A DNA stretch of 64,000 nt from Mesorhizobium sp. WSM3859. Lineage in GTDB: Bacteria; Pseudomonadota; Alphaproteobacteria; Rhizobiales; Rhizobiaceae. Made by a program: the position numbers and the translations under genes. The stretch lies in NCBI RefSeq assembly GCF_002295065.1, contig NZ_NSGG01000002.1, forward strand, positions 434,001-498,000, given 5' to 3'. The notes under the pieces were generated by a model. The model was given only the letters and a program-made list of their open reading frames with translations, searched no databases and was not told where the DNA came from. Positions 26,461 to 38,202 of this stretch are shown here, piece by piece. Position 1 is the stretch's first letter. Each line of letters begins with the position of its first letter.

Positions 26461-28454
26461 GAGCCTTTCCTGTTGCGCGATCCAGCGGCGCGCCGCTCGA
26501 TCATGAAACCGACGCTTCGACCGGGCAACGGCCGCGTGAGATCGACCGGTTGCGTCTCGATCGCCGGGCGCCACTCGAAGCCTTCCCGCGCCGGCAAGGT
26601 GAAGACGCATTGCCGGCGATCGCCATTGATCATCACGGCAAGGCGGCCGCCTCCGCTGTCGCCGAGCAGCATGACGAGGCGATGTCGGCCCGCATCGTTC
26701 CAGTCCGTATCGCCGAGCGGCGCGCCGGTCTCGATCAGCCAAGCCACGTCGGGAAATTCCTCTCCGTCGGCGGGCTCGCCGGTCAGGAAGTGTGGATCCG
26801 CCAGCACCGGGAAGGCGCGCCGCAGCGCGGCCAGCGACGATGCGTATTGCTCCAGCGCGTGATCGCGGCCAGCCCAATCGAGCCAGGTGATGGCGTTGTC
26901 CTGCGCATAGGCGTTGTTGTTGCCCTTCTGCGTGCGGCCGAACTCGTCGCCTGCAGTCAGCATGATGGTGCCGCGCGATGCAAAGAGCGTGGCGAGCAAC
27001 CCGCGCCGGTCGCTGGAGCGGGCCAGGCTGATCGCCTCGTCGTCCGTTTCACCCTCGGCGCCGTTGTTCCACGACAGATTGTCGTTGTGGCCGTCGCGAT
27101 TCTGCTCGCCGTTGGCCTCGTTGTGCTTGCGCTCATAGGCGACGATGTCGGCGAGCGACATGCCGTCATGCGCGGCGATGAAGTTGACACTGCGGGTCGT
27201 CGGTCGGCCTTCCCGGCCGAAGACATCGGAAGAACCGGCAAGCCGCGTGGCCAGGGCGCCGATCGCGCCGGCATCGCCGCGCCAGAAGCGTCTGACATCG
27301 TCGCGGTAGCGGTCGTTCCATTCCAGATAGGGCGGGCGGAAGTTGCCGAGCTGATAGCCGTTCGGGCCGATATCCCAAGGCTCGGCGATCAGCACGCGGT
27401 CGGCAAGCACGGAATCGCCGGCGATGGCCCGAAGCAGCGGCGCGTCCGGATCGAAGGCGCCGTCGACGCGGCCGAGCACCGGCGCCAGGTCGAAGCGGAA
27501 GCCGTCGACGCCGGCGAAGCGGACGAAGTGGCGCAACGTGTCGAGCACCATCTCGCGCGCCACCGGATGGTCGCAGGCGACGGTGTTGCCGGTGCCGGTG
27601 TCATTGACCAGCCTGCCGTCCGGCTGATGCCGGTAATAGGCCAGCGCATCGAGCCCGCGCAGCGACAGCGTCGGCCCGAGCCGGTCGCTTTCGCCGGTAT
27701 GGTTGAAGACGAGGTCGAGGATGGTGCCGATGCCGGCTTCGCGGAGCGCGGCGACGGTGTCGCGCAGTTCCTTGAGACCGCCGGGCGCCAGGCGCGGATC
27801 GAGCGCCATGAAGGTGACGGGGTTGTAGCCCCAGGCGTTGCTCAGCCCCAATGGCGGCAGGTGCCGCTCGTCAATCGAGGCGGTGACCGGCATCAATTCG
27901 ACGGCCGAGACGCCGAGACGTTTCAGGTGCTCGATGATGGCAGGGTGGGCGAGCGCGGCGATGGTGCCGCGCTGCGCCCCCGGAATGTCGGGATGGAGCT
28001 TGGTGAAGGAGCGGACATTGAGCTCGTAGATCAGGCCACCGGGTTTGAAGAGGGGTGGCAAAGGCGCCACAGCTTCAGGTGGCGCTACCACGATTGCTTT
28101 GGGCATCAGCGAGGCGGTGTCGGCGCCTTCGTTGCGCTTCGCGGCCAATCGCCAGTGGTACTGATATGGCCGGTCGATTTCGATGGCGTAGGGATCGGTG
28201 AGCAGCTTGTCCGGGTCGAACCATAGGCCACGCTCCGGCGCATAATCGCCATCGGCGCGGAAGCCGTAGCGCGTGCCTGGAACGGGGCCGGAGACAGAGA
28301 GCGCATGCACGCCCTCGCCTTCAGGCTTCAACTCCAGCCGCTCAACCTCGCGGGTGCCGCTGTCGTCGAAGAGTGAGACCCAGAGGCGGCGAGCCGATGA
28401 GGACCAGGCGGCGAAGCGGATGCCTTCGGGGGTGATGGTTGCGCCGAGGGTCAT
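26457..28454 (-). CDS. glgX: Glycogen debranching enzyme GlgX
   Basis: A 665-residue isoamylase-type GH13 protein that removes the short alpha-1,6 stubs left by glycogen phosphorylase. An N-terminal carbohydrate-binding (CBM48) part includes FRADGDYAPERGLWFDPDKLL, a GlgX hallmark. The barrel has LDLVFNHTGE, nucleophile Asp in GFRFDLAPVLG, acid Glu in LIAEPWDIG and NFIAAHDG. The ATG at 28454, with AGGGGGAG in front, is chosen; the 32 extra upstream residues in the open frame would be translated from the palindromic repeat at 28459-28612. It follows pgm in the operon. Confidence 0.93.
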   Translation of the reverse strand: MTLGATITPEGIRFAAWSSSARRLWVSLFDDSGTREVERLELKPEGEGVHALSVSGPVPGTRYGFRADGDYAPERGLWFDPDKLLTDPYAIEIDRPYQYHWRLAAKRNEGADTASLMPKAIVVAPPEAVAPLPPLFKPGGLIYELNVRSFTKLHPDIPGAQRGTIAALAHPAIIEHLKRLGVSAVELMPVTASIDERHLPPLGLSNAWGYNPVTFMALDPRLAPGGLKELRDTVAALREAGIGTILDLVFNHTGESDRLGPTLSLRGLDALAYYRHQPDGRLVNDTGTGNTVACDHPVAREMVLDTLRHFVRFAGVDGFRFDLAPVLGRVDGAFDPDAPLLRAIAGDSVLADRVLIAEPWDIGPNGYQLGNFRPPYLEWNDRYRDDVRRFWRGDAGAIGALATRLAGSSDVFGREGRPTTRSVNFIAAHDGMSLADIVAYERKHNEANGEQNRDGHNDNLSWNNGAEGETDDEAISLARSSDRRGLLATLFASRGTIMLTAGDEFGRTQKGNNNAYAQDNAITWLDWAGRDHALEQYASSLAALRRAFPVLADPHFLTGEPADGEEFPDVAWLIETGAPLGDTDWNDAGRHRLVMLLGDSGGGRLAVMINGDRRQCVFTLPAREGFEWRPAIETQPVDLTRPLPGRSVGFMIERRAAGSRNRKGS

Positions 28455-28458
28455 GTAG

Positions 28459-28612
28459 GCTCCCCCTTCTCCCCTTGTGGGAGAAGGTGTCGCCGAAGGC
28501 GACGGATGAGGGGGGCTCCAGCTTGGCGACGACGGCGATCCGGCCAGCACCCCTCATCCGTCTCGGCGCTGCGCGCCGATCCACCTTCCCCCACAAGGGG
28601 GGAAGGAAAGGC
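28459..28612. repeat. Palindromic intergenic repeat element, copy 2
   Basis: The left arm CTTCTCCCCTTGTGGGAGAAGG is complementary to the right arm CCTTCCCCCCACAAGGGGGGAAGG-like segment near 28583-28606. Internal words CGGATGAGGGG (about 28501-28511) and CCCCTCATCCG (about 28550-28560) are also inverted. It contains secondary hairpins CGCCGAAGGCG and GGCGCTGCGCGCC. The architecture matches the element near 12.9 kb, but here it lies inside an operon, between pgm and glgX. Confidence 0.75.
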
Positions 28613-28626
28613 GCGCCCCGCCACCC

Positions 28627-30258
<1,632 letters not shown>

Positions 30259-31704
30259 TCAGGCAGCCCTTTTCGAAAGCAGCAAGCGATAGAGTTCGAC
30301 GTATTTTTCGGCGCTCTTGTCCCAGGAGACATCGGCCTTCATGCCCTGGCGCTGGATCGAGGCCCAGACCGCCGGCCTGGCGTGAACCTCGACCAGACGT
30401 TGGATGGCATGGAGCATCGCGCCGCCATTGTTGGGCGCGAACTGGAAGCCGGTGGCGACGCCTGCCGACAACGCCGCCTCGTTGGCGTCGATGATGGTGT
30501 CGGCGAGGCCGCCGGTGCGGGCGACGACTGGCACACAGCCATAGCGCAGGCCATAGAGCTGGGTCAGCCCGCAAGGCTCGAAGCGCGACGGGATGATGAT
30601 GGCGTCGCAGCCGCCCTGCATGACATGCGAAAGGCCCTCGTCATAACCCACGACGACGCCGACACGGCCGCGATGGCGTGCCGCGGCGGCGAGCAGCGTG
30701 CCTTCGAGGCCGGCGTCGCCCGAGCCCAGGATGGCGAGTCGCGCGCCGGCGGCGACGATGCCGTCGACGACGGCGGCCAGAATGTCCATGCCCTTCTGCC
30801 ACGTCAGCCGGCTGATGACGCAGACGATCGGGCTGCCGTCCGCCTCAAGGCCGAACCGCTCCTCGACCGCCTTGCGGTTCTTGGCGCGGGCTTCGAGCGT
30901 CGCCGCCGAGTATTTGGCGACCAGATGCTTGTCCGTCTCGGGATTCCAGATGTCGACATCGATGCCGTTGACGATGCCGTAGAGGTCGGTGGCGCGCATG
31001 TTGATCAGCCCGTCGAGGCCCATGCCGAATTCCGGCGAGCGGATTTCCTGCGCATAGGTCGGGCTCACCGTGGTGATCGCCCAGCCAGCCTGTAGCCCGG
31101 CCTTCAGATAGCCGACGCCGCCATAATATTCGACGCCGTCGAGCTGCATCGCCACACCCGGCAGGCCGAGCTCGCCGAAGATGCCGGCGCCGAACTGGCC
31201 CTGGAAGGCAAGGTTGTGCACGGTGATCAGCGACGGCACTCCGACCGCCTTGCCGTAGCGCATATAGGCAAGCGTCATCGCCGACTGCCAGTCATGGGCG
31301 TGCACGATGTCGGGCTGGTAGCCGGAGATGCCGCCGCCGGCAATGTCGCCGCCGACCTGGCTGAGCGCCGCGAAACGCCGCCAATTGTCCGGCCAGTCGG
31401 CGCCGGAAGCGGTGCCGTAAGGGCCGCCCTGACGATCGAAGAGATGCGGCGCGTCCAACACGAAGAGGTCGAGATCGCCGATCTTGACGGCATGGACCGA
31501 GGCCTTGCCGCCCTGCAGCAGCGGGTACTGGTAGACGGGTTTCTTCTTGGTGAAGGCCGCCATCACCACGGGATAGCCGGGAACCAGCGTGCGCATCGCC
31601 ACGCCCTTCCCGGCCAGCGCGATCGGCAAGGCGCCGGTCACGTCAGCGAGCCCGCCGGTCTTGATCAGCGGGAAGATTTCGGGCGTGACCGAGAGAACCT
31701 GCAT
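30259..31704 (-). CDS. glgA: Glycogen synthase
   Basis: A 481-residue GT5 enzyme that extends alpha-1,4-glucan from ADP-glucose. The N-terminal KTGGLADV motif binds ADP-glucose; the C-terminal half has [18 protein letters not shown], containing the second catalytic Glu, and RTGGLADTI. The ATG at 31704 is used with TGGAG upstream; a GTG three codons earlier is possible. It is separated from glgC by a 195-base region largely made of hairpin-forming repeats. Confidence 0.95.
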   Translation of the reverse strand: MQVLSVTPEIFPLIKTGGLADVTGALPIALAGKGVAMRTLVPGYPVVMAAFTKKKPVYQYPLLQGGKASVHAVKIGDLDLFVLDAPHLFDRQGGPYGTASGADWPDNWRRFAALSQVGGDIAGGGISGYQPDIVHAHDWQSAMTLAYMRYGKAVGVPSLITVHNLAFQGQFGAGIFGELGLPGVAMQLDGVEYYGGVGYLKAGLQAGWAITTVSPTYAQEIRSPEFGMGLDGLINMRATDLYGIVNGIDVDIWNPETDKHLVAKYSAATLEARAKNRKAVEERFGLEADGSPIVCVISRLTWQKGMDILAAVVDGIVAAGARLAILGSGDAGLEGTLLAAAARHRGRVGVVVGYDEGLSHVMQGGCDAIIIPSRFEPCGLTQLYGLRYGCVPVVARTGGLADTIIDANEAALSAGVATGFQFAPNNGGAMLHAIQRLVEVHARPAVWASIQRQGMKADVSWDKSAEKYVELYRLLLSKRAA

Positions 31705-31754
31705 GCGCTCCACATTCCCCTCTCAACATGACAGGTCAAAGTGACAATCTGTTG

Positions 31755-31924
31755 ATCAAGTCGTCAGCTTGCTGATCGACCCGTCAGCTTGCTGATAGAC
31801 CCGTCAGCTTGCCGATCAACCCTAGCGGGTTGACGGCAACCCTATCAGGTCGACAACTTGCTAATCGACCTTATCAGGTCGACAGCTTGTTGATCGACCC
31901 TACGGGGTCGACAACTTGTTGATC
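31755..31924 (-). repeat. Degenerate tandem repeat/hairpin array at glgC 3' end and glgC-glgA spacer
   Basis: Three 29-base units (31896-31924, 31867-31895, 31838-31866) are followed by shorter decayed copies down to about 31755. The first unit is the glgC 3' end itself, including its stop codon, so the array looks like successive duplications of the gene terminus. Hairpins form across unit borders: 31894-31911 (7-bp stem, 4-base loop, covering the glgC stop), 31865-31882 (6-bp stem) and 31816-31833 (7-bp stem). The first and third stems are TCGACCC/GGGTCGA and TCAACCC/GGGTTGA, a paired base change that keeps the stem. Confidence 0.75.
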
Positions 31925-33168
31925 ATGTCCTGCGTGATCAGGCAGATGCCCTTTTCCGATACGCGAAAACGCTTGGCGTCGAGGGCCGGATCCTCGCCGA
32001 CCACCAGGCCCTCCGGGATCTGCACGCCATGGTCGATGACGACGCGCTTGAGGCGCGCGTTGCGGCCGACGGTCACGTCGGGCAACATCACCACCTCCTC
32101 GAGCTTGGAGTAGGAATTGATGCGCGCGCCGGTGAAGATCAGGCTGCGGCGCAGCGAGGCGCCGGAGACGATGCAGTCGCCGGACACCAGCGAGGAGATC
32201 GCCTCGCCGCGGCGGCCATCCTCGTCATGCACGAACTTTGCCGGCGGCTTCAATTCCGCATAGGTCCAGATCGGCCAGTCGCGGTCGTAGAGATCGAGCT
32301 CGGGCGTGATGTCGGTGAGGTCGATATTGGCTTCCCAATAGGCGTCGACGGTTCCGACGTCGCGCCAATAGGGTTCGGATTCATGCGAGGAGCGCACGCA
32401 GGATTTTGCGAAGCGATGCGCGATCGCCTTCCCGTGCTGCACGATATAGGGGATGATGTCCTTGCCGAAGTCGCGGCTGGAGCCGGGCTCGGCGGCGTCG
32501 CGGCGCAGCTGCTCCATAAGGAACTTGGTCTTGAAGACATAGATGCCCATCGAGGCGAGCGCGAATTCCGGCTTGTCTGGGATGCCCGGCGGATCGGCCG
32601 GCTTTTCGACGAAAGCGATGATGTTGTCCTTGGCGTCGACATGCATGACGCCGAAACCGGTCGCCTCCATGCGCGGCACCTCCAGGCAGCCGACGGTGAC
32701 GTCGGCGCCGGCATCGACATGCTGGCGCAGCATCAGCTCGTAGTCCATCTTGTAGATGTGGTCGCCGGCGAGGATGACCATGTATTCCGGGCCATAGGCC
32801 TCGATGATGTCGATGTTCTGGTAGACCGCGTCGGCAGTGCCTTCGTACCATTGCGTTTCCGAAACGCGCTGCGAGGCAGGCAGGATGTCGAAGCTTTCGT
32901 TTCGCTCGGGCCGCAGGAAGTTCCAGCCGCGCTGCAGGTGGCGGATCAGCGAATGCGCCTTGTACTGGGTGGCGACCCCGAGGCGGCGGATGCCGGAGTT
33001 CAGCGCGTTGGAGAGCGCGAAGTCGATGATGCGCGTCTTGCCGCCGAAATAGACGGCGGGTTTGGCGCGCCGGTCGGTCAGCTCCTTCAGGCGGCTGCCG
33101 CGGCCCCCGGCCAGCACATAGGCCATGGCGTCGCGCGCCAGCGGCTGGGTTCTTTTGAGTTCTGCCAT
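31900..33168 (-). CDS. glgC: Glucose-1-phosphate adenylyltransferase
   Basis: A 422-residue ADP-glucose pyrophosphorylase, the regulated first step of glycogen synthesis. It contains [21 protein letters not shown] (nucleotide-binding and N-terminal allosteric region), [13 protein letters not shown], the sugar-site FVEKPADPP and a C-terminal left-handed beta-helix with [20 protein letters not shown]. The start at 33168 is fixed by GGGAGGG upstream; the extra residues in the open frame are unlikely. The last codons and stop are part of the tandem repeat array. It lies 63 bases after glgB. Confidence 0.96.
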   Translation of the reverse strand: MAELKRTQPLARDAMAYVLAGGRGSRLKELTDRRAKPAVYFGGKTRIIDFALSNALNSGIRRLGVATQYKAHSLIRHLQRGWNFLRPERNESFDILPASQRVSETQWYEGTADAVYQNIDIIEAYGPEYMVILAGDHIYKMDYELMLRQHVDAGADVTVGCLEVPRMEATGFGVMHVDAKDNIIAFVEKPADPPGIPDKPEFALASMGIYVFKTKFLMEQLRRDAAEPGSSRDFGKDIIPYIVQHGKAIAHRFAKSCVRSSHESEPYWRDVGTVDAYWEANIDLTDITPELDLYDRDWPIWTYAELKPPAKFVHDEDGRRGEAISSLVSGDCIVSGASLRRSLIFTGARINSYSKLEEVVMLPDVTVGRNARLKRVVIDHGVQIPEGLVVGEDPALDAKRFRVSEKGICLITQDMINKLSTP

Positions 33169-33231
33169 TTTGTTACCCTCCCAAATAAGCTGCCCGGATC
33201 GTTGCAAGAGCAGGATGACACATCATCTGCT

Positions 33232-35445
33232 TCAATCCGTGACGAATTCCAGCATGATCGTCGACAGCGGCGGCAGAAGCATCGTCGCCGATACGCCGCC
33301 CCCTTCCCCGCTTGCCTTGACCCCGCCGCCATTGCCCATACCGGAGCCGCCATAGTCGGCGGCGTCCGTATTGATGATTTCGCGCCACGTTCCCGCCCTT
33401 GGCAGCGGCACACGATAGTTCTCGCGCGGCACCGGCGTGAAATTGGAGATGACGGCGATCGGGTTGCCGTCCGGCGCGCTGCGCAACCAGGCGAAGACCG
33501 AATTGTCGCGATCGTCGACGATCAGCCAGGAAAAGCCTTCCGGCTCGCAGTCGCGCGCGTGCAGCGCCGGGCGGGAACGGTAGAGATAGTTCAGGTCGCG
33601 CACCGTCTGCCAGACGCCGCGATGCGGCGCGAATTCGAGCAGGTTCCAGTCGAGCGCGCGTTCCTCGCTCCACTCGCGGCGCTGGGCGAATTCCTGGCCC
33701 ATGAACAGTAGCTTCTTGCCGGGATAGCCCCACATGAAGGCGTAATAGGCGCGCAGCGTCGCAAATTTCTGCCAGTCATCGCCTGCCATCTTGTGGAGCA
33801 GCGTGCCTTTGCCGTGCACGACCTCGTCATGCGACAGCGGCAGCACGAAATTCTCAGAGAAAGCATAGACCAGGCCAAAGGTAAGTTCGTTGTGGTGGTG
33901 CTTGCGGAAGATCGGCTCCTTGGAAAGGTACTCCAGCGTGTCATGCATGAAGCCCATGTTCCACTTGAAGCCGAAGCCGAGGCCGCCTTCATGCACGGGA
34001 CGCGACACTTTCGGCCATGAGGTCGATTCCTCGGCGATCGTCATCACGCCGGGGTGGTGGCCGTAAAGCTCCTTGTTCATCTTCTGCAGGAAGCTGACGG
34101 CCTGCAGGTTCTCGCGCCCGCCCTTCTCATTGGGGATCCACTCGCCCGCCTTGCGCGAATAATCGAGGTAGAGCATCGAGGCGACCGCGTCGACGCGCAA
34201 TCCGTCGACATGGTATTTCTCCGCCCAGAACAGCGCGTTGTTGACGAGGAACGACACCACCTCGCGGCGGCCGAAATTGTAGATCGCGGTGTTCCAATCG
34301 GGATGGAAACCCTGGCGCGGATCGGCATGCTCGTAGAGCGCGGTGCCGTCGAATTTCACCAGCCCGTGCTCGTCGACCGGGAAATGCGCCGGCACCCAAT
34401 CGAGGATGACGCCGATGCCGGCGCGGTGCGCACCGTCGACGAAACGGGCGAAGCCGTCGGGGTCGCCGAAACGGGCCGTCGGCGCATAAAGGCCGGTGGT
34501 TTGGTAGCCCCAGGACGGGTCGTAAGGATGCTCCGAGATCGGCAGGAACTCGATGTGGGTGAAGCCCGTATCGACCGCGTAAGGGATCAGCCGCGCAGCT
34601 AGCTCGTCCCAGGAGAGGAACGTGTCGTCGTCGCGGCGCTGCCAAGAGCCGGCATGGACCTCGTAGATCGAGATCGCCTCGCGCCGGGGATCGGCCTTGC
34701 GCCAGTAGCCGCGATGCGCCTCGTCGCCCCATTGATGCGCCATCGGCGGCGCCGTCACCGAGGCGGTCGCCGGGCGCAGTTCCGATTCGAAGGCGAACGG
34801 GTCGGCCTTGAGCGGCAGGCGCACGCCGTCGGGCGCGATGATCTCGAATTTGTAGGGCTGGCCCGCGCCGATATCGGGAATGAACAGCTCCCAGATGCCG
34901 GTGTCCTTGCGGTCGCGCATGGTGTGGCGGCGGCCATCCCAGTCGTTGAAAGCCCCGACCACGGAGACGCGCCTGGCATTGGGCGCCCAGACCGCGAAAT
35001 GCACGCCGGTGGCGCCTTCGTGGTCGATGATGTGGGCGCCGAGCTTGTCGAAGAGCCTCAGATGCGAGCCCTCGGCCATGTAATAGTCGTCCATCGGCCC
35101 CAGCACCGGGCCGAAGGAATAGGGATCGGCCAGCCACCAGTTGCCGCCGGCATTCCTGGCATGGTAGCGCAGCGGCTGGCGCTTGCGGATCGAGACCTTG
35201 CCCTCGAAGAAGCCGGCATCGTCGCGGCGCGACAGCTCGCCGGCCTCCTTGCCGGTCAGCGTATGGGCGGTGACGAATTCGGCGTTGGGCACGAAGCAGC
35301 GGGCGACGAAGCCCTTGCCGGCCTCATGCACGCCCAGAACCGCGAAAGGATTGCCATGCGTTCCGGCGACAATCGCCGCGACATCTCCGGCTGGCGCCAG
35401 TCCGTCCGGCCCGCTTGTCGCAGCGGTCGCGCGCGGCTTCCTCAT
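33232..35445 (-). CDS. glgB: 1,4-alpha-glucan branching enzyme
   Basis: A 737-residue GH13 branching enzyme that makes alpha-1,6 branches. The N1 and CBM48 domains come first (HGNPFAVLGVHE; WAPNARRVSVVGAFNDWDGR), then the barrel with FLPISEHPYDPSWGYQTTG, DWVPAHFPVD, nucleophile Asp in VDGLRVDAVASMLYLDYSR, acid Glu in TIAEESTSWP and LSHDEVVHGKG. The start at 35445 (MRKPRATAATSG) is chosen with GGGAGGG upstream; the ATG at 35469 is possible. The gene lies downstream of glgP, with a palindromic repeat in the gap. Confidence 0.95.
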   Translation of the reverse strand: MRKPRATAATSGPDGLAPAGDVAAIVAGTHGNPFAVLGVHEAGKGFVARCFVPNAEFVTAHTLTGKEAGELSRRDDAGFFEGKVSIRKRQPLRYHARNAGGNWWLADPYSFGPVLGPMDDYYMAEGSHLRLFDKLGAHIIDHEGATGVHFAVWAPNARRVSVVGAFNDWDGRRHTMRDRKDTGIWELFIPDIGAGQPYKFEIIAPDGVRLPLKADPFAFESELRPATASVTAPPMAHQWGDEAHRGYWRKADPRREAISIYEVHAGSWQRRDDDTFLSWDELAARLIPYAVDTGFTHIEFLPISEHPYDPSWGYQTTGLYAPTARFGDPDGFARFVDGAHRAGIGVILDWVPAHFPVDEHGLVKFDGTALYEHADPRQGFHPDWNTAIYNFGRREVVSFLVNNALFWAEKYHVDGLRVDAVASMLYLDYSRKAGEWIPNEKGGRENLQAVSFLQKMNKELYGHHPGVMTIAEESTSWPKVSRPVHEGGLGFGFKWNMGFMHDTLEYLSKEPIFRKHHHNELTFGLVYAFSENFVLPLSHDEVVHGKGTLLHKMAGDDWQKFATLRAYYAFMWGYPGKKLLFMGQEFAQRREWSEERALDWNLLEFAPHRGVWQTVRDLNYLYRSRPALHARDCEPEGFSWLIVDDRDNSVFAWLRSAPDGNPIAVISNFTPVPRENYRVPLPRAGTWREIINTDAADYGGSGMGNGGGVKASGEGGGVSATMLLPPLSTIMLEFVTD

Positions 35446-35516
35446 CAAGCGGTCGCCCTCCCCGGGCATCTTGTTCTGGCGCATGCCTTGGTGCGGCATG
35501 CGCTATTCTTTGTCTT

Positions 35517-35567
35517 GGTGCATGTGGTAGCCCCAAAACTGCTACGCACTTTTGGGCGACATGCACC
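35517..35567. repeat. Short palindromic repeat between glgP and glgB
   Basis: GGTGCATGT (35517-35525) and ACATGCACC (35559-35567) are perfect inverted repeats, and CCCCAAAA / TTTTGGGC continue the pairing inside. I recognise the CATGTCGCCCAAAA-type word as part of a dispersed intergenic palindrome of rhizobia. A second small hairpin, GCATGCC-N7-GGCATGC, lies at 35481-35501, upstream of the glgB start. Confidence 0.6.
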
Positions 35568-35600
35568 TGGGCCACATTCTTCGTGGCTCATGCAATCATA

Positions 35601-38063
35601 TCAGACGGGCACGTTCCAGATGTCTTTCGCATATTGGCGGATTGTGCGATCGGACGAGAACCAGCCGACGCGGGCGACGTTGCGGATGGCGCGCGCGTAC
35701 CAGTCGGGGCTGTCGCGCCAGACGGCGTCGACCTCGCGCTGGCAGGCGGCGTAGGAATCGAAATCGGCCGCCACCATGAACCAGTCGCTCTGGTAGAGGC
35801 CGTTCATCAAGTCGCGGTAGCGGCCCGGATCGTCGGGCGAGAAGACGCCGGAGGAAATGGCGGACACCGCCTGTGACAGTTCCGGCGAGGCCTCGATCAC
35901 TTCGCGCGGATTGTAGCCATTGTTGCGTCGCTCGGCGACTTCGGCGGTGGTGAGGCCGAAGATGAAGATGTTGTCGTCACCGACATGTTCCTTGATCTCG
36001 ACATTGGCGCCGTCGAGCGTGCCGATGGTCAGCGCGCCGTTCAGCGCGAACTTCATGTTGCCGGTGCCGGACGCCTCCATGCCGGCGGTCGATATCTGCT
36101 CGGAGAGGTCGGCGGCCGGCATCATCACCTCGGCCAGGCTGACATTGTAGTTCGGCACGAACACGACCTTCAGCAGGCCGCGCACCGACGGATCGCCGTT
36201 GACGACCTTCGCGACGTCGTTGGCCAGTTTGATGATCAGCTTGGCGTTGTGGTAGCTCGGCGCCGCCTTGCCGCCGAAGAACTTCACGCGCGGCATCCAG
36301 TCCCGCTCGGGATGCGAGCGGATCTGGTCGTAAAGCGCGATCGCTTCGAGGATGTTGAGCAATTGGCGCTTGTATTCGTGGATGCGCTTGACCTGGATGT
36401 CGAACAGCGCCGATGGGTCGAGCCTGATGCCCAGCCGGTCGGCGACGAGGTTGGCAAGCCGCGCCTTGTTCTGCCGCTTCACGGCGGCGAACTTTTCGCG
36501 GAAGGCCGCGTCGTCGGCGAGCGGATCGAGCGCCTTGATCTTCTCGATGTCGTCCATGAAGCGGTCGCCGATCGCCTCGCGCGCAAGCGCGGTCAGGCCG
36601 GGATTGCACTGGATCAGCCAGCGGCGGGGCGTGATGCCGTTGGTCTTGTTGTTGATGCGGTCGGGATAGAGCTTGTGGAGATCGGCGAACACCGTCTCCT
36701 TCATCAGTTCGGTGTGCAGGGCCGAGACGCCATTGATCGAATGCGAGCCGACAAAGGCCAGATTGCCCATGCGCACGCGGCGGTCGCCATTTTCCTGGAT
36801 CAGCGAGATCCGGGCGATCTGCTCGCCCGAGAATTTTCCGGTGGCCCGCGCCTCCAGCAGCACCTGGGCATTGATGGCGTAGACGATCTGCATGTGGCGC
36901 GGCAAAAGCCGCTCGAACAGCGGCACCGGCCAGCTTTCCAGCGCCTCGGGCAGCAGCGTGTGGTTGGTGTAGCCGAAGGTGCGCTTGGTGATGTCCCAGG
37001 CAAGGTCGAAATCCATGCCATGGACGTCCATCAGCAGCCGCATCAGCTCCGGCACCGCGACCGCGGGATGGGTGTCGTTGAGATGGATCGCCGCCTTGTC
37101 AGGCAATGACTTCAGGTCGCCATACTGGCTGAGGTGGCGCTGGACGATGTCCTGCAGCGAAGCGGTCGAGAAGAAATATTCCTGCCGCAGCCTCAACTCC
37201 TGGCCGGCCATGTGGGAATCGGCCGGATAAAGCACGCGCGACAGCGCGTCGGCCTTGTTGCTTTCGGCCAGCGCGCCGATGTGGTCGCCGGCGTTGAACT
37301 TGTCGAGCAGGATCGGGTCGATCGGCATGCCGGACCAGAGCCTCAGCGTGTTGACGCGCCTGGCGCGCCAGCCGGCCACCGGCGTGTCATAGGCGACGGC
37401 AAGCACGTGCTCGGTCGGCTTCCAGACATGGCGCTCGAGCCGGCCGTCCTTCGCGGTGATCGATTCCACCGAGCCGCCGAAGCCGACCTCGAAGGAGCGT
37501 TCGCGCCGCTCGAACTCCCATGGATTGCCGTGGTCGAGCCAGGTCTCCGGCAGCTCCACCTGCCAGCCACCCTGGATTTCCTGGCGGAACATGCCGTTGG
37601 CGTAGCGGATGCCGTAGCCATGGGCGGGAATGTCGACGGTCGCCATGCTTTCCATGAAGCAGGCGGCGAGACGGCCGAGGCCGCCATTGCCGAGTGCTGC
37701 GTCCGGCTCGAGGCCGGCGATCAGGTCGAGGTCGACGCCGAGCGAGGACAGCGCCTCGCGCATGTTCTCCATCAGGCCGAGATTGGAGAAGGCGTCGCGC
37801 ATCAGGCGGCCGATGAGGAATTCGAGCGATAGGTAATAGACGCGCTTTTCCTGCTGGTCGTAGGCTTCCTTGGTCGCCTGGATCCAGTGATCGAGGATGC
37901 GGTCGCGCACGACCTTGATCGAGGCGGTCAGCCAGTCATAGGGCGTTGCGACGGTGGTGTCCTTGCCGACCCGGTATTTGAGCGACATCAAGACCTCTTC
38001 GGCGAGCGTCTTGGGATCGGGATGGTCGAGGACAGGGACTTCGATCGTCATGGCGGATGTCAT
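35601..38063 (-). CDS. glgP: Glycogen/maltodextrin phosphorylase
   Basis: An 820-residue GT35 enzyme that releases glucose-1-phosphate from glycogen ends. The PLP-lysine segment EASGTGNMKFALNGALTIGT and the preceding NYNVSLAEVMMPAADLSEQ are diagnostic. The N-terminal half includes YYLSLEFLIGRLM and GLGRLAACFMES. Length is standard. GAGAGGCG precedes the ATG at 38063. It is the first gene of the glg cluster on this strand, so its promoter should lie in the 139 bases before it, which show no obvious operator. Its product feeds pgm, encoded five genes downstream. Confidence 0.95.
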   Translation of the reverse strand: MTSAMTIEVPVLDHPDPKTLAEEVLMSLKYRVGKDTTVATPYDWLTASIKVVRDRILDHWIQATKEAYDQQEKRVYYLSLEFLIGRLMRDAFSNLGLMENMREALSSLGVDLDLIAGLEPDAALGNGGLGRLAACFMESMATVDIPAHGYGIRYANGMFRQEIQGGWQVELPETWLDHGNPWEFERRERSFEVGFGGSVESITAKDGRLERHVWKPTEHVLAVAYDTPVAGWRARRVNTLRLWSGMPIDPILLDKFNAGDHIGALAESNKADALSRVLYPADSHMAGQELRLRQEYFFSTASLQDIVQRHLSQYGDLKSLPDKAAIHLNDTHPAVAVPELMRLLMDVHGMDFDLAWDITKRTFGYTNHTLLPEALESWPVPLFERLLPRHMQIVYAINAQVLLEARATGKFSGEQIARISLIQENGDRRVRMGNLAFVGSHSINGVSALHTELMKETVFADLHKLYPDRINNKTNGITPRRWLIQCNPGLTALAREAIGDRFMDDIEKIKALDPLADDAAFREKFAAVKRQNKARLANLVADRLGIRLDPSALFDIQVKRIHEYKRQLLNILEAIALYDQIRSHPERDWMPRVKFFGGKAAPSYHNAKLIIKLANDVAKVVNGDPSVRGLLKVVFVPNYNVSLAEVMMPAADLSEQISTAGMEASGTGNMKFALNGALTIGTLDGANVEIKEHVGDDNIFIFGLTTAEVAERRNNGYNPREVIEASPELSQAVSAISSGVFSPDDPGRYRDLMNGLYQSDWFMVAADFDSYAACQREVDAVWRDSPDWYARAIRNVARVGWFSSDRTIRQYAKDIWNVPV

Positions 38064-38202
38064 TTCGCCTCTCGTTCAGTTGGCCTGATCATAGCGGCTT
38101 TCGCCGTTTCTCCCAGCCCATCCTATCGCATTGCAGCATGCGTTCAATCGATTTAGCGATCGAGCCAACAGCTTGCCTGCCGCAATTGACTTATCCTGGA
38201 GA

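Noticed and set aside
26461..26877. N-terminal extension of the GH13 glucosidase
   Set aside because: It overlaps the glgX coding region out of frame; homology and ribosome binding site place the start at 26460.
28455..28550. N-terminal extension of glgX
   Set aside because: It would be translated from the palindromic repeat; the ATG at 28454 has a good ribosome binding site and matches the family start.
31755..31924. Possible CRISPR array in the glgC-glgA spacer
   Set aside because: Units are contiguous without unique spacers, the period changes from 29 to about 20 bases, and the repeat is derived from the glgC end; no cas genes are present.
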